Source: an uncultured Saprospiraceae bacterium
GTDB lineage: Bacteria > Bacteroidota > Bacteroidia > Chitinophagales > Saprospiraceae
DNA length: 64,000 nucleotides
Reading direction: 5' to 3'
Assembly: GCA_905480605.1 (NCBI GenBank)
Contig: CAJQRD010000026.1
Coordinates: 1-64,000 of the forward strand
Of this stretch, positions 1-9,103 are shown in pieces (the first letter of the stretch is position 1; each line of letters begins with the position of its first letter). The notes under the pieces are model-generated. The model was given only the letters and a program-made list of their open reading frames with translations, did no database searches and had not been told where the DNA came from. Position numbers and translations under genes: made by a program.

Positions 1-1676
1 GTTACATTACCCCAACATGAAAGACCAGTATTCGGATCAGTCACAGTAACTTGGAAAACATTTGTTTCTCCAGGAATTAATTCTGCAACAGTAGAATATG
101 TATCATAACATCCATAAGGTCCACCTTCCAATAACATATCAACAGTAAAATCTATCTCACAAGTTGAATTTACAGTTATATTAACTGCATCATTACAAGA
201 TAAAACATCAGTTGTATTTTGATAAGGTATTAAGTCAACAGTATAAATACATTCATCTGTATTTCCTCCTATATCAGTTACCAAATAAGAATAAGTATAT
301 GGTCCATCAGTTATATTTAAGAAATCAACGTTATCTACAGGTCCTCCTGTTTGTTCAATTAGTAGATCTCCACAATTATCTAAAGCCACTGGGAGTCCTT
401 GTCTAGACACGTCGCCACAAGCTCCAGGATCTAACATTATTATTTTATCTGAAGGGCATAAAAACGTTGGTGCAGAATCATCTTCAACTGTTACTGTAGA
501 ATTACATTGAGATGTAAATCCAGTAACTGGATCTGTCACTGTTAAAACTACAATATTGCCTCCTAATTCTGAACAACAAAATTCAGAAGGCGACACGCTT
601 GTTAATTCAACAGAACCACATATTGCACTACTTCCTGCATTTACTTGAGATGGAGTGATTGAAACACATCCATCAAAACCTAAGTTTACTGTAATATTAG
701 CACAGTTTGCAGTTGGAGCATTGACACCAGAATTATTAAGTGTCACTATTGTAGTACAAGTAGCTTTAACTCCAGCTGAATTTGTAGCTGTAAGAGTAAC
801 AGTTGTAGGATTCGCATCAGAACAACATATCTCTGTTATGTCAACATCAAGGTTAGTAATTGTACATGTTGTAGGATCATTACTTCCATTATCTAAGTCC
901 GCCGCAGTTACTGGAGAGCATCCAGTTGCCGAAGCATCTATTGTAATTGTTGGATTACACAAAGCTACTGGAGGTCCATTTTCAACAACAACAATTGTAG
1001 AATAACTAGTCTCACAACCTGGATAAGCTGGATCAGCAATTGTTCCTCCATTATTGTCCACAAAAGTTCCTGTGAATGTCCACTCAACAGTATGCATTCC
1101 TGCTAATAAAGCGCCAGGATCAAAACTATTTATTGTATTTCCATTTACTGTAACTGTAGCTGCACCAGGATTTCCATTGGCCTCAGATACCAGAGCATCC
1201 AACGGTGTAGTTGCTGCATCTGCTTCACAGAAAGGACCTAATACCGGTTCATTTATTACCGGGTATTCACAAGCGTTAGAAATACAAATTTGCATTCCAG
1301 TTGATGTTGCATTAACAGGGGTTCCAAAAGCATCGACAACACAAAGACTATATCCAACACCATCAACATGATCAAATGTTAAAGTATATGTACATAGTCC
1401 TGTAGTTGGATCAGGTGCTCCTGCAGTAAATGCAGCACCTGCTATACTTGCTGGTGTTGATGTTGGATCAGCAAAAAGACTGAATCCACATGAACCAATA
1501 ATAGCTACAGTTTCTGAGAATGTTCCATCTCCCGCACCATTTGCTGATTGATCATTGTTACAAGCACAAGGATCAGAAGCTGTCAAATCTTCTTCAAAAT
1601 AAGCAAGACAATCACAAGCAAATTTATTTACAACATAAACCTGAGAACATCCATTGACATCAGTTACGGTAACATT
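1..1676 (-). CDS. C-terminal part (open at left edge) of giant secreted HYR/Ig-like repeat protein
   Basis: This stretch is open on the minus strand without a stop, in a third frame relative to the two fragments upstream. Reading begins in-frame at about 1676 with NVTVTDVNGCSQVYV and continues past the window edge. It contains Cys-rich Ig-like and HYR-like repeats, for example APTFLCPSDK followed by VALDNCGDLL, and ending motifs such as VTVTDPNTGLSCWGN. Such repeats are usual in Bacteroidota extracellular adhesins and give no enzymatic function. It lacks its own start codon and signal peptide, and it continues the protein of 1664-2857 if one T is restored in the T run at about 1677-1680. A T9SS sorting domain is expected beyond the edge, but that is inference. 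Plus-strand ORFs here are shadows. Confidence 0.75.
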
Positions 1677-2857
1677 AAAAGAGTAGTAGCAAAACCATTT
1701 ATTTCATCTTGAGTAACGGCAGGATCCGCAGAGATTACATCTGTCGGGTTATCACTCATTAAAAGATAAGAACATTGACCAACAGTTCCATCAATACAGT
1801 CTTCAGATATAGTTAACGTTGGGACCATACAAGATGCAGCACAAAATACTGTTACATCAAAAGATATATCCTTATCACAACCCAATCCATCAGAAACAGT
1901 AACATTATATGTTTGATCTGCTGTAGGATTAACTGTAATTGCTTGAGTAACTTCTCCTCCGCCCCATAAATATGTAGCACCAGTCGTAGCTGTTAAAGTT
2001 ATCATGTCACCAGGACAAATTATCGCATCATCATCAGCATCTCCTGAAGTTTCAGTTACTGTAATTAAAGGTGCAAATCCAGCTTCAAATATATGTACAT
2101 CATCAAATGCAAAACCATCATCTTGGACTGAACCATCTGAACCAAAATTAACTCTTAAAAATACATTTGCAGCTCCGCCCAATCCATCAAGAGCATGTTC
2201 AGCTAAAACATATCCATTTGAGCCACCCATGCTTCCACCTCCATTTCTACCAGTCCAACCATCACCTGAGCCTCCTGGAGTACCATTGATTGTACCATCA
2301 GTGTACCAATTATTTGGATCACCGACAGCTCCTACATTTTGCCAAGTACTTTTACCATCTATAGAGGATTGTAAATTCGCACCATCCCAAGAAAACTCAC
2401 TTTCGTACCATATATTCATTTCGATAGATGGTTCGCATAAAGTTGAGAAGTCTAAACAAGGGCTTTCAACTGCTCCTTGTTCATTTGAGCTATATAATCC
2501 TGTCAAATTTGTTTTCCAAGCATTAACACCAGAAGCTGCACCAATAATCACAGTACTGGCTGGAGTTCCTAATTGCCATGAAGAATTTGCTGCGCCATCA
2601 GATTCCCAGCCACCTGGACCACTTTCGAAATCTTCTACATATGGAAAAGTTCCGATTATTGGTTGAACAACCAAAGTGCTAAAAAGTGTATCATTGCTTG
2701 AATTTACATCATTGATTTCAGTAACACTAATTCCAACATTGTTAGATGCAATTGGCAGGATAACAGATGATGAAAAAGAAAAAGGAACCAATGAACCAGC
2801 AGCTACAACACCAGGATCTATAGACTCAGAAAGTATACTGACACCATCCAATAGCAC
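1664..2857 (-). CDS. Middle fragment of the giant secreted protein: CARDB-like, second MAM-like and Ig-like domains
   Basis: This 397-codon fragment opens at a GTG inside a CARDB-like domain (LLDGVSILSESIDPG). A MAM/LamG-like domain runs from about residue 73 (FPYVEDFESGPGGW) to about 260, ending in the typical AFDDVHIFE. A PKD/Ig-like repeat follows (ITLTATTGATYLWGGG, then TYNVTVSDGLGCD). It is not an independent gene: the upstream frame reaches it if one T is added to the five-T run at about 2876-2880, restoring DFLGGPVTLDVLLDG. The downstream stop at 1664 is removed by one T added at about 1677-1680. The product would be an extracellular surface or matrix protein; the ligand is unknown. 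Confidence 0.75.
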   Translation of the reverse strand: MLLDGVSILSESIDPGVVAAGSLVPFSFSSSVILPIASNNVGISVTEINDVNSSNDTLFSTLVVQPIIGTFPYVEDFESGPGGWESDGAANSSWQLGTPASTVIIGAASGVNAWKTNLTGLYSSNEQGAVESPCLDFSTLCEPSIEMNIWYESEFSWDGANLQSSIDGKSTWQNVGAVGDPNNWYTDGTINGTPGGSGDGWTGRNGGGSMGGSNGYVLAEHALDGLGGAANVFLRVNFGSDGSVQDDGFAFDDVHIFEAGFAPLITVTETSGDADDDAIICPGDMITLTATTGATYLWGGGEVTQAITVNPTADQTYNVTVSDGLGCDKDISFDVTVFCAASCMVPTLTISEDCIDGTVGQCSYLLMSDNPTDVISADPAVTQDEINGFATTLLMLP

Positions 2858-2877
2858 ATCTAAAGTTACTGGACCTC

Positions 2878-3639
2878 CTAAAAATCAGAGCTACATGCAC
2901 CACCAACAGATATCTCACCACTAAAAGTAACTTCACCAGTTACTGAACAAAAAGCATCAGATGGGGATATTGAAGCAACAGTTAAATCAGCTGATCCTGA
3001 GGGAACACATACCATAAAATCATCAAATGCGGCATCGCCAGTAAAACCTGTTCCAGATATGTATCTTATTCTAAATTGAACATTAGATTGACCAACTAAA
3101 GCGGCATCTGTCACTGAACGTTCTTGCCATAAATCTTGATTGTCAGTCCACGCTGGCACAAAGAAATCATCCATCCAGGTTGCTCCTCCATCCATTGAAA
3201 CATCTAAACTCATGTTTCCTTGAGTAAGGCCATACATGTGATACCAAAATGAAATAAATGGTGCTGAAGTAGCACCACTGAAATCAAAAATAGGACTATT
3301 GGCAATAAAGGAACTATTCGGATTCCCAGTACCTGAGCAAGAAGTCTCAGCATAAATGTATTTTCCAATAGTTGTACCTAAGGTATGATCTATAGCTGGT
3401 CCAGTACTACCTGAACTTGTACCTCCAACATCGCATGTCCAATCTACATCAGCAGTTGCTTCATTTTCCCACATTACTGGAGACATATCATAAGTAGGAC
3501 CACAACTAGTAGGACCTGTTGCTGCTAATTCAAAGTCTTCAAAGTAAGGGAAAGTGGATATTTGGGAAGATAAATAATTTGTTGTTGTCAAAAGACATAA
3601 TACAACAAATACATTTTTAATAATATTAAAATTTCTCAT
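2878..3639 (-). CDS. N-terminal fragment of the giant secreted protein: signal peptide and first MAM-like domain
   Basis: The start is supported by a clear signal peptide: MRNF, a hydrophobic core VFVVLCLLTTTNYLSS, then mature QISTFPYFEDFE. A MAM-like jelly-roll domain spans about residues 28-210, with FDFSGATSAPFISFWYHMYG and the closing AAFDDFMVC. The last 40 residues start a CARDB-like domain cut by a TAG at 2878-2880. A TAGATTTC sequence just upstream of the ATG resembles the Bacteroidota -7 box. With the two following fragments the protein exceeds 1,200 residues within the window. Role: secreted surface protein, probably T9SS cargo (inferred from architecture). Confidence 0.8.
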   Translation of the reverse strand: MRNFNIIKNVFVVLCLLTTTNYLSSQISTFPYFEDFELAATGPTSCGPTYDMSPVMWENEATADVDWTCDVGGTSSGSTGPAIDHTLGTTIGKYIYAETSCSGTGNPNSSFIANSPIFDFSGATSAPFISFWYHMYGLTQGNMSLDVSMDGGATWMDDFFVPAWTDNQDLWQERSVTDAALVGQSNVQFRIRYISGTGFTGDAAFDDFMVCVPSGSADLTVASISPSDAFCSVTGEVTFSGEISVGGACSSDF

Positions 3640-3674
3640 AGGTGAAATCTATTTTCGTTGAATTGGTTTTCTTA

Positions 3675-4037
3675 TTAATTAGAAAGTAGCTGAACTAGGT
3701 GATTTTTCAATCTTAAAAGTTCAGGGTCGGGGAAGTTATCAGCATTATATTGATCAACTGATACATTTAGAGGCATTACTTCAAGGACTGCCAACATAAT
3801 TGATTCTCCGACAAGTAAACCACCTTCTAGATGATCTTCAAAAATCTGATATGATTTTAAGTTGTTTTTAAGCGAGATGTAAACTGGATCAGATGTGGGT
3901 AATTGAGCCAAATTTGATTCATCTGTCAATTTCTGCGCTTCTACGACATCCATCGATTCTTGCGAGTCAAGAAAATCTTGTTGGGCATACGCATTGGTTG
4001 CGAATAGGAAGAGTAATCCTATAAATAAATACTTCAT
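3675..4037 (-). CDS. Small secreted protein of unknown function
   Basis: The product has 120 residues with a signal peptide (MKYLFIGLLFLFATNAYAQQ). I chose the ATG at 4037 because a longer in-frame start at 4127 would put 30 polar residues ahead of the signal peptide. The mature part is acidic and helical in character, with no cysteines after the signal and no motif I recognise (ESMDVVEAQKLTDESN, QIFEDHLEGGLLVGESIM). It lies 35 nt upstream of the giant surface protein gene on the same strand, so co-transcription is possible. No function can be assigned. Confidence 0.6.
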   Translation of the reverse strand: MKYLFIGLLFLFATNAYAQQDFLDSQESMDVVEAQKLTDESNLAQLPTSDPVYISLKNNLKSYQIFEDHLEGGLLVGESIMLAVLEVMPLNVSVDQYNADNFPDPELLRLKNHLVQLLSN

Positions 4038-4274
4038 TAGATTGAGTTTAGTTATTATTTCGTCTTTAGCATCAGTTCCTTTTCTAAACTCTACAAAAAG
4101 CCGACCCAAAATGTCTGAGAAAGACATTAAGTTTGGGGTTCAAACTTTGTTCCAACTGCGCGGGAACCTAATTATCTGTTAATTAACAAGAATTACTAAT
4201 ATTTAGTAATAATCAGGATGTTATATAATTAAAAAATGTTATTTGTCATTTTTCAGGGTGTAGATTGCTAGTAA

Positions 4275-7200
4275 CTACCTTTTTTCATACAGATAGAGGT
4301 CATTATTTGATGTAGCGAATAAAATCTTATACTTTCCTAATGAATTTACGCTTTTAACATTACTTACTTGTCCTCTTACGTCAAATCCAGTATGGTTAAG
4401 TACTGAAATTAATTTTCCATTTCCATTATTTAATAATATTTCACCGTAACAAGCATCACTTTTGGGTGTTTCAACCTCAGATCCTAACAAATTCCCACCA
4501 ATTATTACATCAAGCCAACCATTATTATCAACATCTTCTGTGGCTATACTTTGGATTGTATATTGCTGGGCACTTGCAGGTAGTTTTTGAAATTTGTATT
4601 CAGCTCCAGGCGTACTTATTAATACCATATTGTGAAAATTGTCAACTTTATAATTAATCGATTCGTTTAATCCCTCCTCAGTGAATACATCTACTAAGGA
4701 AGCTCTACCAAAAGCATCATAATTTTTAAACTTTTCTTTTATAAATGGCATTTGTTCTGATGAGCATTGCCTTCCTCTTAGTGGAAATTCAGTATTGTTT
4801 TGACTATAACTTAAAACTATATCAAGAGTATTATTATGATCAAAATCTGAGGCATATATATTAAAAGTTTCATCTTGGGAGGCTTTATATTTATAATTTA
4901 AACCCAAATTGCCTAAAATAAAATCATCCTTTCCATCATTATTCAGATCACTGCTTGTTATGCAATTCCACCAACCTGTGCTGATAGGAATTTTAATTGG
5001 AGTACTCTTCAATACTCCTTTGTTATTTATAAAAATTGAAACTGGCATCCATTCACCAACAACTATCAAGTCATCCCAACCATCATTGTTATAATCACTC
5101 CAAACGGCGTCAGTAACCATTCCCATACTCGCAAAAGTTGTACTATCCAACCTTGCTTTTTCGAATCCATTTTTCCCATCATTTAACAATAAGAAAGAAT
5201 GACCAGGTAAAGGGTACCTCCCGGGATTTTGACGTCCGCCAACAAATAAATCCACATCACCATCTTTATCAAAGTCATTTGATTTAACGCACGATCCACT
5301 AAAATTAACTGGGCTTAACACCTTAGAATCATTAACAAATTTACCTTTACCATCGTTAATGTAAATTCGGTCCTGATATGAATTAAGATCAGCCTTTTCA
5401 TTTCCCCCACTGACTACATATAAGTCTTGATCTCCATCAGAATCAATATCAAAAAACTCAGCAGCAACCTCTTCATGTTGAATTGTCGATTCCCATATAT
5501 CATCAATAGATTGTTTATAACTACCATCATCTTTTTGAATGAACATTTTCCCTTTATTTCCAAAAGAAGATCCCAAATAAAAATCATCTAAACCGTCTCC
5601 ATTAATATCAGAGACCGCCAATGCAGGACCTTCTTGTGACATTTTATGAGGGAGCAAAAGTTCGCGCTCAAAATCATCAAAATCATTCTCAGTATGAAAT
5701 GCTGTTTTAGGCAAAATACTTTTTACGAATAAATTTGATTTGCCTTTATTTTTAATAGCGATTGATTTTGAGTCTACATAATCAATATATCTAAGTGCAT
5801 TAACTTTATTATCGACAATCACTTGACTTCTTCCATCAGGCCATAAAACTTCCGTTTGTTTTACACTTTTTTGACTTCCCAACCCAAAATGAACAACTGG
5901 ATCAACAGAAGACAAATAACCTCTAGCTAACAACATTTCTCTTAACAAAATAGTACCATCATTAAGCGTGACTTTGATTCGAGCACCAATTCCCAATGAG
6001 TTGTTTTCCGGTCCTTTTAATTTAAATTTAATAAAATTATTTTTACTGTTATTTTTATAAATAAATGCAATCTCATCAATATTATTTATAACCAAATCTA
6101 AGTCTCCATCATTGTCTAAATCGCCATAAGACATACCATTGGAAAAAGATTTATGTTCAGTAATTTCAAATTCAAAACTTGCGTTTTCAAACCCGATTCC
6201 AGAATTATTTTTAAAGAAATAATTGCTTAATTTTTCAGAAGGCATTTCCTTTAATATTGTTCTAATGATATGATCCTTTGTAGAGTTGTCAGATGCATTT
6301 TGCAATGCGACTAAGTGTTCTTTTTTTCGTTTTATGAAATCATTATTTCGAGCCTCTTTCCGCAATCCGTTAGTAATAAACAAATCTAAATATGTATCAT
6401 TATTTAAATCAAGAAAAAGAGGAGCCCAACTCCAATCAGTTGTTGCCAAATTATTCATTTGTGCAACTTCACTGAACCTTAAATCCCCTTCTGAACCTAG
6501 ACCTCTATTGATCTGCAGTGTATTATACATATACTGATGACCAAACCCTGAAGAAATATTCTTCTTAAATTTTTCTGGACTCATTCCACTCATGTTGGTC
6601 TTTACACGATAGTTATCCGCTGCAGCCATATCTGCAACAAATAGATCTTGCAAACCATCATTGTTTATATCGCCAACATCAGAACCCATTGAAAAATTAG
6701 AATGCTTTTGGACTAAAATAGAACTCTGTTCTTCGAAAGATTTTCCATCTAGATTTATATAAAAATAATCATGTTCAATATAGTGATTACAAATATAAAT
6801 ATCTTGAAATCCATCATTATTGAAATCAGAAACAGAGGCACTTAATCCATATCCAATTTTATTCTGCTCCAAGTTGTATTTTGAGGATTCATCCACAAAT
6901 TTCCCATTTGTATTTATATACATTTTATCACCCGCGTTGGGATCATATATTTTGCTATTTGCCAGTGCATCACCTTTCAAAGAATTGACTTGATGATTAA
7001 GAAGAAACATATCTAAATCATTGTCATTATCCACATCAAAAAAGTAAGCTTGTGTAGAAAAAGCATCATCAGCAAGGCCAAACACTTCGGCATTCTCTTT
7101 AAAGGATAAATTCCCTTGATTGACAAAAAGTTTGTTTTTCCGTTTTTCACTTTCAAAGTTGCCAGATTGGCAAACATAGATATCTAACAGACCGTCAGAA

Positions 7201-7589
7201 TTTACATCAACCATTGTTACGCCAGTTGTCAATCCCCCCGAGCCATTAGTACCTGACTTTTCAGTAATATCTTCAAATTTAAAGTTTCCCTTATTAAGAT
7301 ATAATTTGTTGCTAAAAAGTGTTGATGTAAAATAAATATCAGGCAGACCGTCGTTATTTATGTCTCCTATAGCTACCCCTCCTCCATTATGATAGTACTC
7401 GTACATAAGAACATTCATTTGCCCATTTTCTTTGATTTCATTTTGAAAATCTATGCCTGTCTCTTCATAACTCAATAAGGTTAAACCTGAACTCGCTTGA
7501 TTTTTACTTTGATTAATAACACTCTGATCACCTTCAGATGAGCATGATGCAAATAATAGAATTAAGATTATTGGACTAAAAAACTTCAT
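4275..7589 (-). CDS. CRTAC1-type FG-GAP/VCBS repeat lipoprotein with ASPIC/UnbV domain
   Basis: The 1,104-residue protein starts with a lipoprotein signal (FFSPIILILLFASCSS, lipobox Cys at about residue 16). Many Ca-binding FG-GAP/VCBS motifs of the form D.N.DG..D follow (GDINNDGLPDIYF, DVNSDGLLDIYV, DLDNDGDLDLVI), consistent with a seven-bladed beta-propeller. A mid-protein ASPIC/UnbV segment is recognisable by GIGARIKVTLNDG, YLSSVDPVVHFGLG and VLWPDGR. A second block of FG-GAP repeats fills the C-terminal half. The family is abundant in Bacteroidota and Planctomycetes; the exact role is unknown, and surface binding or carbohydrate use is often inferred. The HTTM gene lies 43 nt upstream on the same strand, so the two may form an operon. 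A TATTTTTG box ends five bases before the ATG. Confidence 0.88.
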   Translation of the reverse strand: MKFFSPIILILLFASCSSEGDQSVINQSKNQASSGLTLLSYEETGIDFQNEIKENGQMNVLMYEYYHNGGGVAIGDINNDGLPDIYFTSTLFSNKLYLNKGNFKFEDITEKSGTNGSGGLTTGVTMVDVNSDGLLDIYVCQSGNFESEKRKNKLFVNQGNLSFKENAEVFGLADDAFSTQAYFFDVDNDNDLDMFLLNHQVNSLKGDALANSKIYDPNAGDKMYINTNGKFVDESSKYNLEQNKIGYGLSASVSDFNNDGFQDIYICNHYIEHDYFYINLDGKSFEEQSSILVQKHSNFSMGSDVGDINNDGLQDLFVADMAAADNYRVKTNMSGMSPEKFKKNISSGFGHQYMYNTLQINRGLGSEGDLRFSEVAQMNNLATTDWSWAPLFLDLNNDTYLDLFITNGLRKEARNNDFIKRKKEHLVALQNASDNSTKDHIIRTILKEMPSEKLSNYFFKNNSGIGFENASFEFEITEHKSFSNGMSYGDLDNDGDLDLVINNIDEIAFIYKNNSKNNFIKFKLKGPENNSLGIGARIKVTLNDGTILLREMLLARGYLSSVDPVVHFGLGSQKSVKQTEVLWPDGRSQVIVDNKVNALRYIDYVDSKSIAIKNKGKSNLFVKSILPKTAFHTENDFDDFERELLLPHKMSQEGPALAVSDINGDGLDDFYLGSSFGNKGKMFIQKDDGSYKQSIDDIWESTIQHEEVAAEFFDIDSDGDQDLYVVSGGNEKADLNSYQDRIYINDGKGKFVNDSKVLSPVNFSGSCVKSNDFDKDGDVDLFVGGRQNPGRYPLPGHSFLLLNDGKNGFEKARLDSTTFASMGMVTDAVWSDYNNDGWDDLIVVGEWMPVSIFINNKGVLKSTPIKIPISTGWWNCITSSDLNNDGKDDFILGNLGLNYKYKASQDETFNIYASDFDHNNTLDIVLSYSQNNTEFPLRGRQCSSEQMPFIKEKFKNYDAFGRASLVDVFTEEGLNESINYKVDNFHNMVLISTPGAEYKFQKLPASAQQYTIQSIATEDVDNNGWLDVIIGGNLLGSEVETPKSDACYGEILLNNGNGKLISVLNHTGFDVRGQVSNVKSVNSLGKYKILFATSNNDLYLYEKR

Positions 7590-7593
7590 GGTT

Positions 7594-7601
7594 CAAAAAT
7601 A
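7594..7601 (-). promoter_or_regulatory. Candidate -7 promoter box for the FG-GAP lipoprotein
   Basis: Reads TATTTTTG on the minus strand, matching the Bacteroidota -7 consensus TAnnTTTG. It ends five bases before the ATG at 7589, so transcription from it would be leaderless or nearly so. No clear -33 TTG is visible, so this is tentative. Confidence 0.35.
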
Positions 7602-7632
7602 GCAAATTAAGAAAGGTTATATATGATTAGTT

Positions 7633-8364
7633 TTATTCTATTGGTTGTACCCATTTATACATATTGTCTAAAGGCGATATTTTTGAAAGATCCAAGTTTT
7701 GATTAAAAATAACGACTTGTTCTTGCCCATTGAAGTCAACACTTATATTACCAACAATTTTATAGTTTTTTAAATTATTTCTATCAGTCACTCTTTTTTC
7801 AATATAATTCACAAATTGAATTATCATTTGAGGTCGATTGATCATATTTCTTAATTCATCAGGATACAGATGATCTTTATAGTCAATTGGATAAATTAAC
7901 TTTTTGTCTTCATCTAGAAAGGATAATTTAAATTCATTCAATTTTCTATGTTGAATTTTCATTCTCCAACTAAATTGCTGGTAATCACCTGTCCAATCAG
8001 TATATCCTGTTACAAAATAGTGTCGTAATGGCATAACCAATTGCCAAATCACGAAAACAGTAATAAGTGGAAAAATTCTTTTTACTTTTTTTTGTTCAAA
8101 GCTAAAACCAAAAGATTTGATATCAGTTTTCTCCTTTTTAAACCGCTCTATAAGGTGATACTGATCAACAAATAAAATCAAAGCCGCTATCATTAAAAAT
8201 GGAAAGATATAGATATCATCAAATATATAAGCATTTGAAATGTTAAACAAAATTGCAAAAGGCAAAGCAAATTTTCTTGTGGAATTTTTCAGCAATAAAT
8301 AACCAATAAATAGATCAAAGAATATCCCCCATAAGTAATCAAATAAACCAATATTAAATCCCAA
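7633..8364 (-). CDS. C-terminal fragment of HTTM / vitamin K-dependent gamma-carboxylase-like protein
   Basis: This fragment continues the membrane protein begun at 8942. It holds the last transmembrane helices (LWGIFFDLFIGYLLL, ILFNISNAYIFDDIYIFPFL) and the family's soluble part, including the diagnostic QLVMPLRHYFVTG and, eleven residues on, FSWRMKI. These are hallmarks of bacterial vitamin K-dependent gamma-carboxylase homologues. The nominal start inside a helix is an artefact: one base missing in the GGG run near 8369-8371 separates it from the N-terminal half. Joined, the protein is about 435 residues, a normal length for bacterial HTTM proteins. Whether it carboxylates glutamate is unknown. 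Confidence 0.85.
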   Translation of the reverse strand: MGFNIGLFDYLWGIFFDLFIGYLLLKNSTRKFALPFAILFNISNAYIFDDIYIFPFLMIAALILFVDQYHLIERFKKEKTDIKSFGFSFEQKKVKRIFPLITVFVIWQLVMPLRHYFVTGYTDWTGDYQQFSWRMKIQHRKLNEFKLSFLDEDKKLIYPIDYKDHLYPDELRNMINRPQMIIQFVNYIEKRVTDRNNLKNYKIVGNISVDFNGQEQVVIFNQNLDLSKISPLDNMYKWVQPIE

Positions 8365-8942
8365 TTGGATGACATATCTATTGCCGCAAATTTATTTGCG
8401 ATTATCTCTTTTGTAGGATGACCTGAAAGCCAAAATATATTCAATTTTGCCAATCCCCCAAAAAAATACACAACGAGAACTTGAAACTGAAGGATCAAAT
8501 AAGTCCATTTTGGAATATAATGCCGTTTTCTCTTTTTACTTAAAGATAAAGATGAATCTGCAGGAAGAATGGACATAATTAATCCCAATAGAATAATTAA
8601 GTATATATGATTATTATATAAAGTTTGATCAAGGAAAAATAAATAAGTTAGCAATACTGTAAAAATCAGCATCGCAAATCGAAAGAAATATCCAACAGCT
8701 ATTAAGACACAACATAATGCCATCGCATATAAAAAGCAAGTTAGCATTGTGCTATTTACCAATGGTATATTTAAAAAAGCATAAGAAAAGATTATACCTC
8801 TTGGATAGAAACTCTCAATTAACTCTATTCGAAAAATTCTGATTACATCCCATAATAAAATGAGCCCAAAACATATTCGAAAAACTGCTAATCCAAAAGC
8901 AGGCGTAGGCTTTGATAAATATTTATACAAAGATTCAAGCAT
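8289..8942 (-). CDS. N-terminal fragment of HTTM / vitamin K-dependent gamma-carboxylase-like protein
   Basis: It starts MLESLYKYLSKPTPAFGLAVFR and carries several membrane helices of the HTTM (horizontally transferred transmembrane) domain: FGLAVFRICFGLILLWDVI, MLTCFLYAMALCCVLIAVGY, AMLIFTVLLTYLFFLD, YLIILLGLIMSILPAD. The family-typical WTYLILQFQVLVVYFFGGLAK is followed by NIFWLSGHP. The true coding frame leaves this ORF at about 8370; the last 25 residues (after MSSNW) are out-of-frame translation overlapping the real frame of 7633-8364. It is located in the cytoplasmic membrane and sits at the head of the gene pair with the FG-GAP lipoprotein. Confidence 0.85.
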   Translation of the reverse strand: MLESLYKYLSKPTPAFGLAVFRICFGLILLWDVIRIFRIELIESFYPRGIIFSYAFLNIPLVNSTMLTCFLYAMALCCVLIAVGYFFRFAMLIFTVLLTYLFFLDQTLYNNHIYLIILLGLIMSILPADSSLSLSKKRKRHYIPKWTYLILQFQVLVVYFFGGLAKLNIFWLSGHPTKEIIANKFAAIDMSSNWDLILVYLITYGGYSLIYLLVIYC

Positions 8943-9103
8943 ATACCTTTAGGGCTAAATAAGCTTGCGTTTAGACAAAAACAAAAATCAATCAAAAATA
9001 GTCAAAAAGTTTATATCAAATTAAGGATGATATTTTACATATTTAAAATTAAAAAAGGCAAATTTGTATGATTGATAGTTTGAAGTCATAAATACATAAT
9101 AAT

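Noticed and set aside
655-2666. Plus-strand ORFs at 655-1005, 1054-1371 and 2004-2666
   Set aside because: They are antisense to Cys/Thr-rich repeat coding sequence; no signal or family pattern, while the minus strand is clearly coding.
8943-9103. Possible purine riboswitch ahead of purL
   Set aside because: The 161-bp leader is AT-rich and shows no paired P1-P3 layout of a purine riboswitch.
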